64,000 nucleotides of DNA, from assembly GCF_000974765.1 (NCBI RefSeq), contig NZ_BBWU01000048.1, positions 1-64,000 on the forward strand. Reading direction: 5' to 3'. Shown here in pieces: positions 44,635 through 54,189 of the stretch. The DNA is from Sphingomonas changbaiensis NBRC 104936 (GTDB lineage: Bacteria > Pseudomonadota > Alphaproteobacteria > Sphingomonadales > Sphingomonadaceae). The notes beneath the pieces were generated by a model that worked only from the letters and a program-made list of their open reading frames with translations, had not been told where the DNA came from and did not search any database. The position numbers were made by a program, and so were the translations under genes. Numbering within the stretch: position 1 is the first letter of the stretch; every line of letters starts with the position of its first letter.

Positions 44635-45027
44635 ATGAGTAGCGCTGTTCACGATCACCGGATTCGCATCCTGCCCGACGACATCGATTTCATGGGGCAC
44701 GTGAACAATGCGCGCTACCTGAACTGGGTGCAGGAAGCGGTGATCGATCACTGGCGCCGGTTCGCGCCGGCCGAGGAAGTCGCGGCCAAGCTCTGGGTCG
44801 CGCTGAAGCATGAGATCACCTACCGCAAGCCGGCCTTCCTCGACGACCAGGTGATCGCCAGCGTCGTGCTGGAGAAGGTGGAGGGCGCGCGCGCTTTCTA
44901 CGCGACGCTGATCAAGCGCGGCGAAGACGTGCTGGCCGAGGTCAAATCGAGCTGGTGCTGCCTGGATGCGAGCACGCGCCGTCCAGCGCGGCTCGCCAAG
45001 GACGTGATCGCCCGCTTCCTAGGCTGA
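44635..45027 (+). CDS. acyl-CoA thioesterase (hotdog fold, 4HBT family)
   Basis: A 130-residue single hotdog domain: IRILPDDIDFMGHVNNARYLNWVQEA at the start, with the Asp and His-Asn of the 4HBT active site, and a beta sheet ending in KSSWCCLDASTRRPA. It hydrolyses acyl-CoA thioesters; the substrate is unknown. It starts 32 bases after queF and its stop overlaps the stop of the OPT transporter on the other strand. Confidence 0.85.
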   Translation: MSSAVHDHRIRILPDDIDFMGHVNNARYLNWVQEAVIDHWRRFAPAEEVAAKLWVALKHEITYRKPAFLDDQVIASVVLEKVEGARAFYATLIKRGEDVLAEVKSSWCCLDASTRRPARLAKDVIARFLG

Positions 45028-46917
45028 AGCGGCCTGCGCGGTTCGCCGGTAGAGCCACACCGCCAGCAGCGCGAACAGGACCGGCGCAAGAATCAGCGCC
45101 GTCGGCTCGAAGCTTTCGGGCGTGATGCGCAGCGGCGCACCGCTACCGGTGGCGACCACCAGCCCGGCCAGCGCCACGCCGAACAAGCTCTCGCCGACGA
45201 TCAGCCCGGTCGCGAGCAGCACGCCCATGCGCTCGGCGCCTTCGGGATCGCGCTGCCGGTGCGCCCAGCGGTCGTAGAACCAGCCTGCGACCGCGCCGAC
45301 CACCACCAGCAGGCTGGTCTGCATCGGCAGGTAGATGCCCAGGCCGACGGCAAGCGGCGGCAGGCGCCAGCCGAGGCGAGGCCGCCCCGCCAGCACGAAG
45401 TCGATCGCGACGATGATCGCGCCCGCGATCGCGCCATAGCCGATCATCTTCCAGTCGAGCGTGCCGCCCAGCACGCCCTTGGCCAGGGCGGAGATCAACG
45501 CCGCTTGCGGGGCGGGGAGGGCGTTCGCGCTCGCGCCCGGCGCGCCGGCAAAGCCATAGGCCTGGTTTAGCAGCGATAGCACCGGCGGGATCACCAGCGA
45601 CCCGAAGAACACGCCGAAGATCAACGCCACCTGCTGCCGCCACGGCGTCGCCCCGACCAGCTGGCCGGTCTTCAGGTCCTGGAGATTGTCGTTGGAAATG
45701 GTCGCGACGCCGAACACCACCGCGGTGACGATCAGCGCATAGACGACCAGCGGCCCGCTTTCGCCGTTGCCGCCCGCGACTGCGCCGATCAGCAGCGCGG
45801 CAGCAATGATCGACAGGATGCCGACGCCCGAGATCGGGCTGTTCGACGCGCCGATCAGCCCGGCCATATAGCCGCACACCGCAGCGATGAACGCGCCCGC
45901 CAGCACCACGAACACCAGGCTGCCGCCGATCAGTACGACCACGTTGCCGATCGCGCCGACCTGCGTCGCCAGCAGCACGCCGATCAGCACCAGCGCCGCG
46001 AGTGTGCAGACCGCGACGATGCCGATCGGGATGTCGCGCTCGTGCAGCGGCAGTTCGCCGCCGCTGCCCTTGCGATGCGCCGACGCGGCGACTGCCGATC
46101 GGATGCCGCCGATGATCGGGCCCAGGATGCTGAGCAGCGTCCAGATCGCGGCGACGCCTATCACGCCCGCGCCGAAGAAGCGCACCTGGTCGCCCCAGAC
46201 CTGCAACGCGACGGTCTCCGCCGGGCCGGGGATGCCGGCCGTCAGCAACGGCACCGCGACCGCCCAGCCGATCAGGATGCCAAGCCCGATCGCGATGCCG
46301 ACCGACAGGCCGACCAGATGCCCGGCGCCCAGCAGCGCGAACGACAGCCCCGCGGAAATGCCGGTGGCGCCGCTGCCGACCCGAAAGAAGGTCGATGCTT
46401 CGGCCAGCGCGACCTTCATCGCGGCGAGCAGCGCATAGCCCGCCGACGCCAATGCGCCGGTGGTGATGATCTTCAGGCCTGCGCGATTGCCGCTCTCGCC
46501 GACCTTCAGCACTTCGGCGGCGGCCACGCCTTCGGGGTAGGGAAGGGACGTGTCCACCACCAGCGCGCGGCGCAGGGGGATCGAGAACATCACGCCCAGG
46601 AACCCGCCCAGGAACGTGATCAAGGCGGTCGTCCAGAACGGGAAGTCGTGCCACGCGCCGATCATCACCAGCCCCGGCAGCACGAAGCAGATCGCGGCCA
46701 GCGTGCCGGCTGCCGAAGCGACCGTCTGGACGATGTTGTTCTCGAGGATCGTACCGTTCGCGAACGCGCGCAGCAGCGCCATCGAGATGACGGCGGCCGG
46801 AATGGAGGTCGCAAAGGTCAGGCCGACGCGCAGCCCCAGATACACGTTGGCGGCGGTGAACAGCAGAGTGATCACCCCGCCCAGCAGCACCGCGCGGACC
46901 GTCAGTTCACGAGTCAA
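45019..46917 (-). CDS. OPT family oligopeptide transporter
   Basis: A 632-residue integral membrane protein with about 14-16 hydrophobic segments. OPT-family features: GGVITLLFTAANVYLGLRVG at the start, SIPAAVISMALLRAF, and NIVQTVASAAGTLAA. Bacterial members take up peptides or metal chelates with protons. The start is a TTG (46917) overlapping the upstream gene's stop as TTGA. The coupled lipidated or exported protein upstream may be an accessory. Confidence 0.87.
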   Translation of the reverse strand: MTRELTVRAVLLGGVITLLFTAANVYLGLRVGLTFATSIPAAVISMALLRAFANGTILENNIVQTVASAAGTLAAICFVLPGLVMIGAWHDFPFWTTALITFLGGFLGVMFSIPLRRALVVDTSLPYPEGVAAAEVLKVGESGNRAGLKIITTGALASAGYALLAAMKVALAEASTFFRVGSGATGISAGLSFALLGAGHLVGLSVGIAIGLGILIGWAVAVPLLTAGIPGPAETVALQVWGDQVRFFGAGVIGVAAIWTLLSILGPIIGGIRSAVAASAHRKGSGGELPLHERDIPIGIVAVCTLAALVLIGVLLATQVGAIGNVVVLIGGSLVFVVLAGAFIAAVCGYMAGLIGASNSPISGVGILSIIAAALLIGAVAGGNGESGPLVVYALIVTAVVFGVATISNDNLQDLKTGQLVGATPWRQQVALIFGVFFGSLVIPPVLSLLNQAYGFAGAPGASANALPAPQAALISALAKGVLGGTLDWKMIGYGAIAGAIIVAIDFVLAGRPRLGWRLPPLAVGLGIYLPMQTSLLVVVGAVAGWFYDRWAHRQRDPEGAERMGVLLATGLIVGESLFGVALAGLVVATGSGAPLRITPESFEPTALILAPVLFALLAVWLYRRTAQAASA

Positions 46918-47531
46918 TTGGCATCCTTTTCAAAACGGATCGTGCGGCCGTAACGCTGCAGCACCAGCGTATCGCCTTCGATGCCGAGCGGTTCCTTGTC
47001 GAACGCGGCGATGCCGAGGTCGTTGGGCTCGAACCGGAACACGATCGTGTGCCCACCGGGTGTGAGGGGATAGGCGGGCAGGCTCAGGTCGAAGATCGGC
47101 AGATCGGGCACCAGCGCCGCGACTGTCTTTCCGGGCGGCACAGGCAGGCGCCCGTCCTCGTCCACCTCGACGAACGCCGGCTGGCTGGCACCCGCATAGG
47201 TGACGACCATCGTCAGCGACGATCCCTGCAGCAGGTCCGGATCGGACAGCGCGACATGGATGCTGCCGTCGGCGGCCGGCTTATCGCTGACCACCGCGAA
47301 ACGGGGCGGCTTCGGCTTCGGCTCGGTGGTCAGCAGCACTTTCCCGCCCGCCTCGACCCACCGCCCCTGCGCCTGCTCGTCGAGCGCGCCATAGCTCAGC
47401 GCATAGCCGAACTTCCCGTCCGGACGGAGCACGAGCCGCGCCGCCATCTCTGTCTGCGACCCGTCATAGGTGCCGGGCAGGACGGCGGCGGGGGCGGGAG
47501 CGGCCCAGACCAGACAGCCTAACGCGATCAT
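46914..47531 (-). CDS. exported protein of unknown function, coupled to the OPT transporter
   Basis: A 205-residue protein. The N-terminus IALGCLVWAAPAPAAVLPG looks like a signal peptide with cleavage near APA-AVL. The body shows a lipocalin-like GTYDGSQTEMAARLVLRPDG and a GGHTIVFRFEPNDLGIAAFD segment; I recognise no family. The ATG (47531) abuts a family A repeat and no good ribosome site is seen, so the native start may have been displaced by the repeat. The stop overlaps the OPT start, so translation is coupled. Confidence 0.6.
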   Translation of the reverse strand: MIALGCLVWAAPAPAAVLPGTYDGSQTEMAARLVLRPDGKFGYALSYGALDEQAQGRWVEAGGKVLLTTEPKPKPPRFAVVSDKPAADGSIHVALSDPDLLQGSSLTMVVTYAGASQPAFVEVDEDGRLPVPPGKTVAALVPDLPIFDLSLPAYPLTPGGHTIVFRFEPNDLGIAAFDKEPLGIEGDTLVLQRYGRTIRFEKDAN

Positions 47532-47537
47532 CCAAGC

Positions 47538-47627
47538 CGGTTTGGGCTGAGCTTGTCGAAGCCCTCCCTTTTCCTTCTGAAATCGAAATAGAAGAAGGGA
47601 GGCCTTCGACAAGCTCAGGCCAAACCG
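47538..47627. repeat. family A palindromic repeat, copy A5
   Basis: Inverted ends CGGTTTGGGCTGAGCTTG and AGCTCAGGCCAAACCG with the inner CCTCCC/GGGAGG stem. It occupies the junction between the HerA-like ATPase gene and the exported unknown gene, and may have removed or replaced the latter's ribosome site. Confidence 0.9.
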
Positions 47628-47656
47628 AGCGTGGGAGTCGGCGCAGATGCTGGATT

Positions 47657-49267
47657 TCACCGCAGCAGATTCCCCAGCACGCCGCGCATCAGGCTTCCGA
47701 CCAGCCCGCCGCTCGACGAGCTCCGCCGGCTCGCGCCGCCGAACACGGCGCGGCCCAGCTCGTTCGCGACCTGCCGTCCGATCGACGACGAAGCGGAGCG
47801 CGTGGCGGAGACGATGATCTTGTCCATCATGCCGGGCTTGGCCGCCTCGCGCTCGGCGGCGATCCGCGCGCGTTCCGCTTCCTTTGCCTGGCGTGCATCC
47901 TCCTTGGCCTGCAGCGCCGCGGACTTCTCCGCCTCGGTCTGCGCCTTTGCCGCGGCGGCGGCAGCGGCGGCTTCCTGTGCCTTCGCCGCGAGCAATTCCT
48001 CGGCCGATTCGCGATCGACGACCGTGTCGTATTTCTTGCCGATCGCGTCGGTCTCGCGCAGCACGCCGCGCTCGACCGGCGTCAGCGGGCCGACGCGCGA
48101 GGAGGGCGGCTTGATCAGGGTGCGCTCGACCAGGCTCGGGCTGCCGTCCGCCTGCAGCAGTGAGACGAGAGCCTCGCCGACCTTCAGTTCCGTGATCGCC
48201 TTGGCGACATCGACGCCGGGATTGGCGCGAAACGTCTCGGCCGCGGCGCGAATCGCCTTTTCGTCCTTCGGCGTGAACGCCCGCAACGCGTGTTGCACGC
48301 GGTTGCCCAACTGCGCCGCGACCGTATCCGGCACGTCGACCGGGTTCTGCGTTATGAAATAGACGCCGACGCCCTTCGACCGGATCAGCCGCACCACCTG
48401 CTCGACTTTCTCGAGCAGCGCCGGCGGCGCCTGATCGAACAGCAGGTGCGCCTCGTCGAAGAAGAAGCAGAGCTTGGGCTTGTCCGGATCGCCGATCTCC
48501 GGAAGCTGCTCGAACAGCTCCGACAACAGCCACAGCAGGAACGTCGCGTAAAGCTTCGGGCTCGCCATCAATTTGTCGGCGGCAAGGATGTTGACCACGC
48601 CGCGGCCCTGATCGTCGGTGGCGATCAGGTCGGCGATCTCCAGCGCCGGCTCCCCGAAGAAATGCTCGCCGCCTTGGGACCGGAGCTGGAGCAGCGAGCG
48701 CTGAATCGCGCCGATGCTCTGCTTGGATACATTGCCGTAGGTGGTGGTCAGCTCGTCCGCGCGCTCGGCGCAATGGCTGAGCATGGCCTGCAAATCGTCG
48801 AGGTCGAGCAGCAGCAGTCCGTCCTTGTCCGCGACCGTGAAGGCGATCGTCAGCACGCCTTCCTGCACTTCGTTGAGGCCCATCAGCCGGGCGAGCAGCA
48901 GCGGCCCCATTTCGGAGATGGTCGTGCGGACCGGGTGGCCCTGTTCGCCGAACAAATCCCAGAGCTGGACCGGATTGTCGGCATAGGCCCAGTCGGTCAT
49001 GCCGATCTCCGCCGCGCGCGCGGCGAACGCATCGTGCGTCTTCGCGGTCGGCGATCCGGCCATGCCGAGTCCGGCAAGATCGCCCTTCACGTCGGCGACG
49101 AAGGTCGGCACGCCCGCTTTCGAAAAGCCTTCGACGATTCCCTGCAGCGTCACCGTTTTGCCGGTGCCGGTCGCGCCCGCGATCAGGCCGTGCCGGTTGG
49201 CGCGCTTGAAGTTCAGGATTTGGGGCTGGCCCCCGCCCTGTCCGATGAAGATGCCGTCATCGCTCAT
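47657..49267 (-). CDS. HerA-like ATPase, DUF853 family
   Basis: A 536-residue RecA-fold NTPase of the FtsK/HerA superfamily: Walker [12 protein letters not shown] (about 30-40), Walker [11 protein letters not shown] (about 270), followed by [22 protein letters not shown]. After about 430 there is an Ala/Glu/Lys coiled coil ([20 protein letters not shown] and continuing) and a Ser/Gly-rich tail. DUF853 proteins are broadly conserved; a DNA-processing role is assumed but not known. The start at 49267 is chosen over a longer frame that runs into a family C repeat. Confidence 0.87.
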   Translation of the reverse strand: MSDDGIFIGQGGGQPQILNFKRANRHGLIAGATGTGKTVTLQGIVEGFSKAGVPTFVADVKGDLAGLGMAGSPTAKTHDAFAARAAEIGMTDWAYADNPVQLWDLFGEQGHPVRTTISEMGPLLLARLMGLNEVQEGVLTIAFTVADKDGLLLLDLDDLQAMLSHCAERADELTTTYGNVSKQSIGAIQRSLLQLRSQGGEHFFGEPALEIADLIATDDQGRGVVNILAADKLMASPKLYATFLLWLLSELFEQLPEIGDPDKPKLCFFFDEAHLLFDQAPPALLEKVEQVVRLIRSKGVGVYFITQNPVDVPDTVAAQLGNRVQHALRAFTPKDEKAIRAAAETFRANPGVDVAKAITELKVGEALVSLLQADGSPSLVERTLIKPPSSRVGPLTPVERGVLRETDAIGKKYDTVVDRESAEELLAAKAQEAAAAAAAAKAQTEAEKSAALQAKEDARQAKEAERARIAAEREAAKPGMMDKIIVSATRSASSSIGRQVANELGRAVFGGASRRSSSSGGLVGSLMRGVLGNLLR

Positions 49268-49303
49268 GGCGCGGGTGTAGAGCGGGGAAGCAGGCCGGAA
49301 AAG

Positions 49304-49429
49304 CCCCTCTCCCAGCGGGAGAGGGAGGGGCCCGCCGCGAAGCGGTGGGAGGGTGAGGGCGACCAATGCGTGTCACCCTCACCCCGCTCAAGCTTCGCTT
49401 GAGTCGACCCTCTCCCGATGGGAGAGGGT
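49304..49429. repeat. family C palindromic repeat, copy C5
   Basis: CCCCTCTCCC...GGGAGAGGG at the left and ACCCTCTCCC...GGGAGAGGGT at the right, inner CAAGC-TTC-GCTTG stem. It abuts the degP stop codon and ends before the HerA-like gene, so it may be the degP terminator. Confidence 0.88.
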
Positions 49430-50970
49430 TAGCCGTTCTTGATCTTCAGGCCGATATAGCGCGCCGGCGAATTGCCGCGCTGGACGAGCAGCAGCACGCT
49501 CGGCCGATTGGCGCGGGTCGCGTCGGCGACGGCGGCGCGAACGTCCTCTGCGGTGGCGGCCGGGCGGCCGTTCACAGAGATGATCACGTCGCCGCGCTGC
49601 AGACCCTTGGCGGCCGCGTCGCTCGACGGATCGACGCCGCCGATCACCAGTCCCTTGGTCGTCGCCGGCACGCCCACCGAGCGGGCGATCCCCGGCGTCA
49701 GCGGCTGCACGGCCAGGCCGAGCGAGGCCTTGGCCGCTTCCTGCTGCGATCCGTTATCGTCGTCGTCCTTGCTGAAGCTGTCGTCGTCGCCGCCGCCCAG
49801 CCGGGCCGCAAGCTGCTCTTCGGGCGGACGTTCGCCCAAGGTTGCCGTCACCGTCATCCGCTTGCCGCCCCGGATCAGCTCGATCGGCACGCGGGACCCG
49901 ATTTCGGCGTTCGAGACGAGATAGGACAAGGTCGTGTCCGGCGTGACTTCCTGGCCGTTGACCGCGACGATTACGTCGCCCTGGCGGATGCCGGCGCGCT
50001 CGGCCGCCTGGCCGGGTTCGACGCTGGCGATCAGCTCGCCCCGGTTCTTCGGCAGGCCCAGCGACTCGGCGATGTCGTCGGAAATCTGCTGGATCTGCAC
50101 GCCCAGATAGCCGCGCTTGACCCGGCCGCCGTGCATCAGCGCGTCGACGACCGGCTTGGCCTGCTCGGCCGGGATCGCGAAGCCGATGCCGACATTGCCG
50201 CCCGAAGGCGACAGGATCGCGGTGTTGATGCCGATCACATTGCCCTGCAGGTCGAACATCGGGCCGCCCGAATTGCCCATGTTGATCGACGCGTCGGTCT
50301 GGATGTAGCGGTCATAGGCGCCGCCCTGGCCGGTATTGCGGTGGATCGCCGAGACGATGCCCGACGTGACCGTGCCGCCCAGGCCGAACGGATTGCCGAT
50401 CGCCAGCACCCAGTCGCCGACGCGCGCGTCCGCCGAATTGCCGAAGCGCACGAACGGCAGGTTCTGGCCCGCGTCGATCTTCAGCACCGCAAGGTCGGAG
50501 GCGAGGTCGCGGCCGACGAGGCGCGCCTTGAACTCGCGCTTGTCGGGCAGCGTGACGGTGATCGACTCGACCACCGCGCCCTGACGGCCCGGCGCGACCA
50601 CGTGATTGTTGGTGACGATATAGCCGTCCGGCGAGATGATGAAGCCGGAGCCGAGCGACTGCGCCTGCCGGGTGACGGGCCGGCCATTGCTGTCCTGCCC
50701 GCCGAACAGGTCGGCGAAGGGCGTGCCTGCGAACGGGTTGGTGCCGCCCTGGCTGACCTGGACGCGCTGGGTCGTCGAGATGTTGACGACCGCCGGCTGC
50801 AGCCTCGCCGCGAGGTCGGCGAAGCTCATCGGCGCGCCGCGGGGCGCGGCGGCGGCCATCGCCTGCGGCGCGTTCTGGGGGGTCTGGGCGCCCACCGGCT
50901 GCTGCATGACGACGGAACTGGCGACGCCACCCAGCAGAAGGGCAGAGGTCAAGGCATAGGCGTAACGCAC
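49429..50970 (-). CDS. degP: Do-family periplasmic serine protease (DegP/DegQ)
   Basis: Periplasmic protease and chaperone for misfolded envelope proteins. 513 residues: signal peptide (cleavage near VGA-QTP, about 29), trypsin-like domain with triad His in VTNNHVV, Asp in SDLAVLKID and Ser in GNSGGPMF, then two PDZ domains (GYLGVQIQ, about 285; LAVQPLTPGIARSVGV, about 410). The acidic loop DDDSFSKDDDDNG lies between. It has a relatively long Gln/Ala-rich linker after the signal. It is a DegP/Q type; I cannot tell which. hflKC lies upstream. Confidence 0.94.
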   Translation of the reverse strand: MRYAYALTSALLLGGVASSVVMQQPVGAQTPQNAPQAMAAAAPRGAPMSFADLAARLQPAVVNISTTQRVQVSQGGTNPFAGTPFADLFGGQDSNGRPVTRQAQSLGSGFIISPDGYIVTNNHVVAPGRQGAVVESITVTLPDKREFKARLVGRDLASDLAVLKIDAGQNLPFVRFGNSADARVGDWVLAIGNPFGLGGTVTSGIVSAIHRNTGQGGAYDRYIQTDASINMGNSGGPMFDLQGNVIGINTAILSPSGGNVGIGFAIPAEQAKPVVDALMHGGRVKRGYLGVQIQQISDDIAESLGLPKNRGELIASVEPGQAAERAGIRQGDVIVAVNGQEVTPDTTLSYLVSNAEIGSRVPIELIRGGKRMTVTATLGERPPEEQLAARLGGGDDDSFSKDDDDNGSQQEAAKASLGLAVQPLTPGIARSVGVPATTKGLVIGGVDPSSDAAAKGLQRGDVIISVNGRPAATAEDVRAAVADATRANRPSVLLLVQRGNSPARYIGLKIKNG

Positions 50971-51071
50971 GTGTCGATTATCCTCTCAAGTCTGGGCACC
51001 GGCACGGTCGCGCGCGGCGCGCGGCCCTACGGGTGCGGAATGCTTGCTGAACGTCGTTTGAATGACATCTG

Positions 51072-51926
51072 TCATCGACCGCGCCCGGTGAACTCCTTCA
51101 GATAAGCATTGTCCGGCGACAGGATGACATTCGTGTCGGCGTTCTGCGAATTGAACGTCAGCCGGTACGACTGCATCGCTCTATAGAACTCATAAAAGTC
51201 CGGGTCTTTCCCAAAGCTCGCGGCATAAGTGCGCGCGGCGTCGGCATCGGCTTCGGCGCGGATGATCTGCGCCTGCTTGCGGCCCTGCGCGTCGATGGTC
51301 AGCGCTTCCTGCTCGCGCGCCGAACGCATCCGCTCATAGGCCGATTGCAGCGGCGATCCCTCCGGCAGGTCGGTGCGCTTGATGCGCACGTCGATGATCT
51401 CGGCGCCATATTGCCGTGCGACCCGGTCGAGTCCCTGCACGATCTCGTGCATCACCCGCGTCCGTTCGGGGCTCAGCAGCGCCGCGGCCGGCACCTTGCC
51501 CAGCTCGTTGCGCAGCGCCGAGCCCAGAATCGGGCGCAGCTGGTCGGCGACCTGTTGCTCGTTCCCGGCGGTCACGTAGGTGCGCAGCGGATCGACGATA
51601 CGGAAACGCGCATAGGCGTCCACATTCAGCCGCCGCTGGTCGGTCGACAGCACCTGCTGGCGCTCCATCGACACGTCCTGCACCCGCTTGTCGAGCCAGA
51701 CGAGCTGGTCGACGAACGGCACCCGCAGGATCAGTCCGGCGCCGGTGCGGCCGAATTGCTCGCCCGGGCGGTAGCGGTTGACGATGCTGATCGGCTCGCC
51801 GAACCGGACGATCACGGCCTGGCGCGTCTCGGGCACCACCGCGATGGTGCTGGCAAGCACCACCAGGATCGCGATCGCCGCGACCAGCAGCACGATCGGG
51901 TTCTTCCAGCTGAACACCGGGCTCAC
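51072..51926 (-). CDS. hflC: HflC, SPFH-domain regulator of FtsH protease
   Basis: Membrane protein of the HflKC complex that surrounds and controls FtsH. 284 residues: N-terminal helix (about 10-30, PIVLLVAAIAILVVLASTIA) and SPFH/Band-7 domain (RQAVIVRFGEPISIVNRYRPG) with coiled coil (REQEALTIDAQGRKQAQIIR). Its ATG overlaps the hflK stop by 4 bases. Confidence 0.95.
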   Translation of the reverse strand: MSPVFSWKNPIVLLVAAIAILVVLASTIAVVPETRQAVIVRFGEPISIVNRYRPGEQFGRTGAGLILRVPFVDQLVWLDKRVQDVSMERQQVLSTDQRRLNVDAYARFRIVDPLRTYVTAGNEQQVADQLRPILGSALRNELGKVPAAALLSPERTRVMHEIVQGLDRVARQYGAEIIDVRIKRTDLPEGSPLQSAYERMRSAREQEALTIDAQGRKQAQIIRAEADADAARTYAASFGKDPDFYEFYRAMQSYRLTFNSQNADTNVILSPDNAYLKEFTGRGR

Positions 51927-53023
51927 TGCTGCGCCTCCTCGCTGGGGGTCGCTCGTGCGCGCGGCAGCCGGTCCAGCGGCAGGTAGGAATTCACGCCCGG
52001 CGCCTCGATGATCGTCTTGTCGACCTTCGACAGCACGTCCTCCATCGCTTCGTAATACATGCGCCGCCGGGTCACTTCGGGGGCAAGCTTGTATTGTTCA
52101 TAGACCTTGTCGAAGGCCGCCGCCTCGCCCTGCGCCTTGGCGGTGATCTGCTGGGCATAGGCGCGCGCGCCGTTCACATAGGCGATCGCGTTCTGCTGCG
52201 CGGCCGACACCTTCTTGAAGCTTTCGGTCACTTCGTTCGGCGGATCGGCCTGCTTGATCGCGACGCCCTGGATGCGCACGCCCGAGCGATAGGCGTTCAG
52301 CAGCTCCTGCATGCGCTGGGCGACGCGCGCCTCGATATCGGTCCGGCCGGCGCCGATCGCGTCGTTCAGGCTCACATTGGCCATCACCGCGCGCATCGCC
52401 GATTCGGCGACTTCGCGGATCGTGTCCTCCGGCTCCTTCAGCTGGAACAGGAAAAGCGCGGGGTCGCTGATGTTCCAGCGCACCGAATAGGCCAGGTCGA
52501 CGATGTTCTGGTCGCTGGTCAGCACCAGATTCTGGTTGTCGCCCGCGGTCGAGCCGATGTCGATGGTGCGGATTTCCTCGATATTCTGCTTCACGACCCG
52601 GTCGATCGGCGCGGGGAAGCTGAAGTTGACGCCCGGCGTCATCGTCCCCGCATAGCGGCCGAGGCGCAGGATCACGCCGCGCTCGCGCGGGTCGATCGAA
52701 TGGACGCTGGTCAGCAGGATCCAGAGGCCGAGGAACAGCAGGATCGCGTAAAGCCAGATCGGCTTGCCGCCCAGATCGGGAAGGCCGCCGCCACCCCCGA
52801 AGCGCTCGCGGCTGCGGCGCAGCAGCTCGTCGAGCGCCGCCGGTCCCGGCCGGTTGCCGCGCGGCCGTCCGCCGCCGGGCGGCGGGCTCCAGGGATTGCG
52901 CGGCCCGCCGCCGTCGCCGTCCCCGCCGCCGCTTCCACCACTGCCGCGGCCGCCCCAGGGCCCGCCGCCGCCTTCGTTCAACATCGCGCCTTGGGGCCTC
53001 AGCCACGCCGTCAGCTTGTTCAT
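51923..53023 (-). CDS. hflK: HflK, SPFH-domain partner of HflC
   Basis: A 366-residue membrane protein. Cytosolic N-terminus very rich in Gly/Pro (about 15-75), then one helix (IWLYAILLFLGLWILLTS, about 88-105), SPFH domain (RERGVILRLGRYAGTMTPG), and a coiled coil. Together with HflC it forms the cage around FtsH. The start at the ATG before NKLTAWLRP is used; the longer open frame reaches into the mrp promoter region. It is divergent from mrp. Confidence 0.94.
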   Translation of the reverse strand: MNKLTAWLRPQGAMLNEGGGGPWGGRGSGGSGGGDGDGGGPRNPWSPPPGGGRPRGNRPGPAALDELLRRSRERFGGGGGLPDLGGKPIWLYAILLFLGLWILLTSVHSIDPRERGVILRLGRYAGTMTPGVNFSFPAPIDRVVKQNIEEIRTIDIGSTAGDNQNLVLTSDQNIVDLAYSVRWNISDPALFLFQLKEPEDTIREVAESAMRAVMANVSLNDAIGAGRTDIEARVAQRMQELLNAYRSGVRIQGVAIKQADPPNEVTESFKKVSAAQQNAIAYVNGARAYAQQITAKAQGEAAAFDKVYEQYKLAPEVTRRRMYYEAMEDVLSKVDKTIIEAPGVNSYLPLDRLPRARATPSEEAQQ

Positions 53024-53096
53024 CCGGCCTTTATAGGGAGGGCCGTTCAGAAAAACAGTGTTCCGTGTGCGGAACCAAGCGCCTATCGGAGCGCCC

Positions 53097-54065
53097 ATGC
53101 CCGAACCCGACCGCCTGTACGCCGCGATCTCCAAAATCGTCGGCAGCCGCGCCGCGGCGCCGCGCCTCACCGATGGCCGCGCCTCGCTGATTCTCGACGT
53201 GACCGGCCTCGACGCCAAGACGCGCGACGCGATGGCAGAGGCGGCGAAGCAGGCGCTGCTCGCGCTCCCCGACGTCACCGACGTGCGTATCGCGATGACC
53301 AGCGAAAAGCGCGAGCGGCGGATCATCGCGGTCGGCTCGGGCAAGGGCGGGGTCGGCAAGTCGACGCTCGCCGCCAACCTCGCGGTCGCGCTGCACGGGT
53401 TGGGCCGCAAGGTCGGGCTGGTCGATGCCGACATCTACGGCCCCTCGGTGCCGCGGCTGATGGATGCGGAAGGCACGCGGCCGATGGCGGAGGACCAGAA
53501 GCTGCTGCCGGTCGAAACCCGCTTCGGCGTGCCGATCCTGTCGATGGGCCAGCTGGTGAAGCCGGGCCAGGCGATCGCATGGCGCGGCCCGATGGCGGGC
53601 AACGCGCTCGGCCAGCTGATCGACGCCGCCTGGGGCGACACCGACACGCTGATCGTCGACCTGCCGCCCGGCACCGGCGACGTGCAGCTGTCGATGATGC
53701 AGAAGCACAAGCCCGCGGGCGCGGTGATCGTCTCCACCCCGCAGGATCTGGCGCTGATCGACGCCGCGCGCGCGGTGGATCTCTTCTCCCAGGCGAACAT
53801 CCCGATCGTCGGCCTGGTCGAGAACATGGCCGGCTATGCCTGCCCCCATTGCGGCCAGATCAGCGATCCGTTCGGCGCCGGCGGTGCGCAGGCAGCCGCC
53901 GCGGCGATGGACCTGCCATTCCTCGGCCGCGTCCCGCTCGAAATCGCGATCCGCCAGGCGAGCGACGCCGGCGAGCCTCCCGCCGCCACCGACGGCTTCG
54001 CCGGCGACCCGTTCCGCGCGATCGCGGCCAAGGTCGCGGCCTGGCTGGATCGCGGAGCGGCTTAG
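53097..54065 (+). CDS. mrp: Mrp/ApbC, Fe-S cluster carrier ATPase
   Basis: P-loop ATPase that carries Fe-S clusters to target enzymes. 322 residues: N-terminal DUF59-like domain (DRLYAAISKIVGSR), deviant Walker A GSGKGGVGKST (about 79-89), and CPHCGQ (the cluster-binding CxxC) about residue 244. It is functionally linked with the SUF operon at the left end. The ATG follows CGGAGCG. Divergent from hflK. Confidence 0.94.
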   Translation: MPEPDRLYAAISKIVGSRAAAPRLTDGRASLILDVTGLDAKTRDAMAEAAKQALLALPDVTDVRIAMTSEKRERRIIAVGSGKGGVGKSTLAANLAVALHGLGRKVGLVDADIYGPSVPRLMDAEGTRPMAEDQKLLPVETRFGVPILSMGQLVKPGQAIAWRGPMAGNALGQLIDAAWGDTDTLIVDLPPGTGDVQLSMMQKHKPAGAVIVSTPQDLALIDAARAVDLFSQANIPIVGLVENMAGYACPHCGQISDPFGAGGAQAAAAAMDLPFLGRVPLEIAIRQASDAGEPPAATDGFAGDPFRAIAAKVAAWLDRGAA

Positions 54066-54085
54066 AGGGTTACACGCCTTACACT

Positions 54086-54174
54086 CGGTTTGGCCTGAGC
54101 TTGTCGAAGGCCTCCCTTGTTCTTGGGGCAGCGAAAGAAGGAAGAGAGGGCTTCGACAAGCTCAGCCCAAACCG
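54086..54174. repeat. family A palindromic repeat, copy A6
   Basis: Inverted ends CGGTTTGGCCTGAGCTTG and AGCTCAGCCCAAACCG around a G/A-rich loop. It fills the junction between mrp and the CoA-binding gene and ends about 15 bases before that gene's ATG. Confidence 0.9.
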
Positions 54175-54189
54175 ACTTGGAGTCCGTTG

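Noticed and set aside
47532-48773. Upstream extension of the exported unknown gene (619-codon frame)
   Set aside because: It overlaps the HerA-like ATPase gene on the same strand in another frame and passes through repeat A5.
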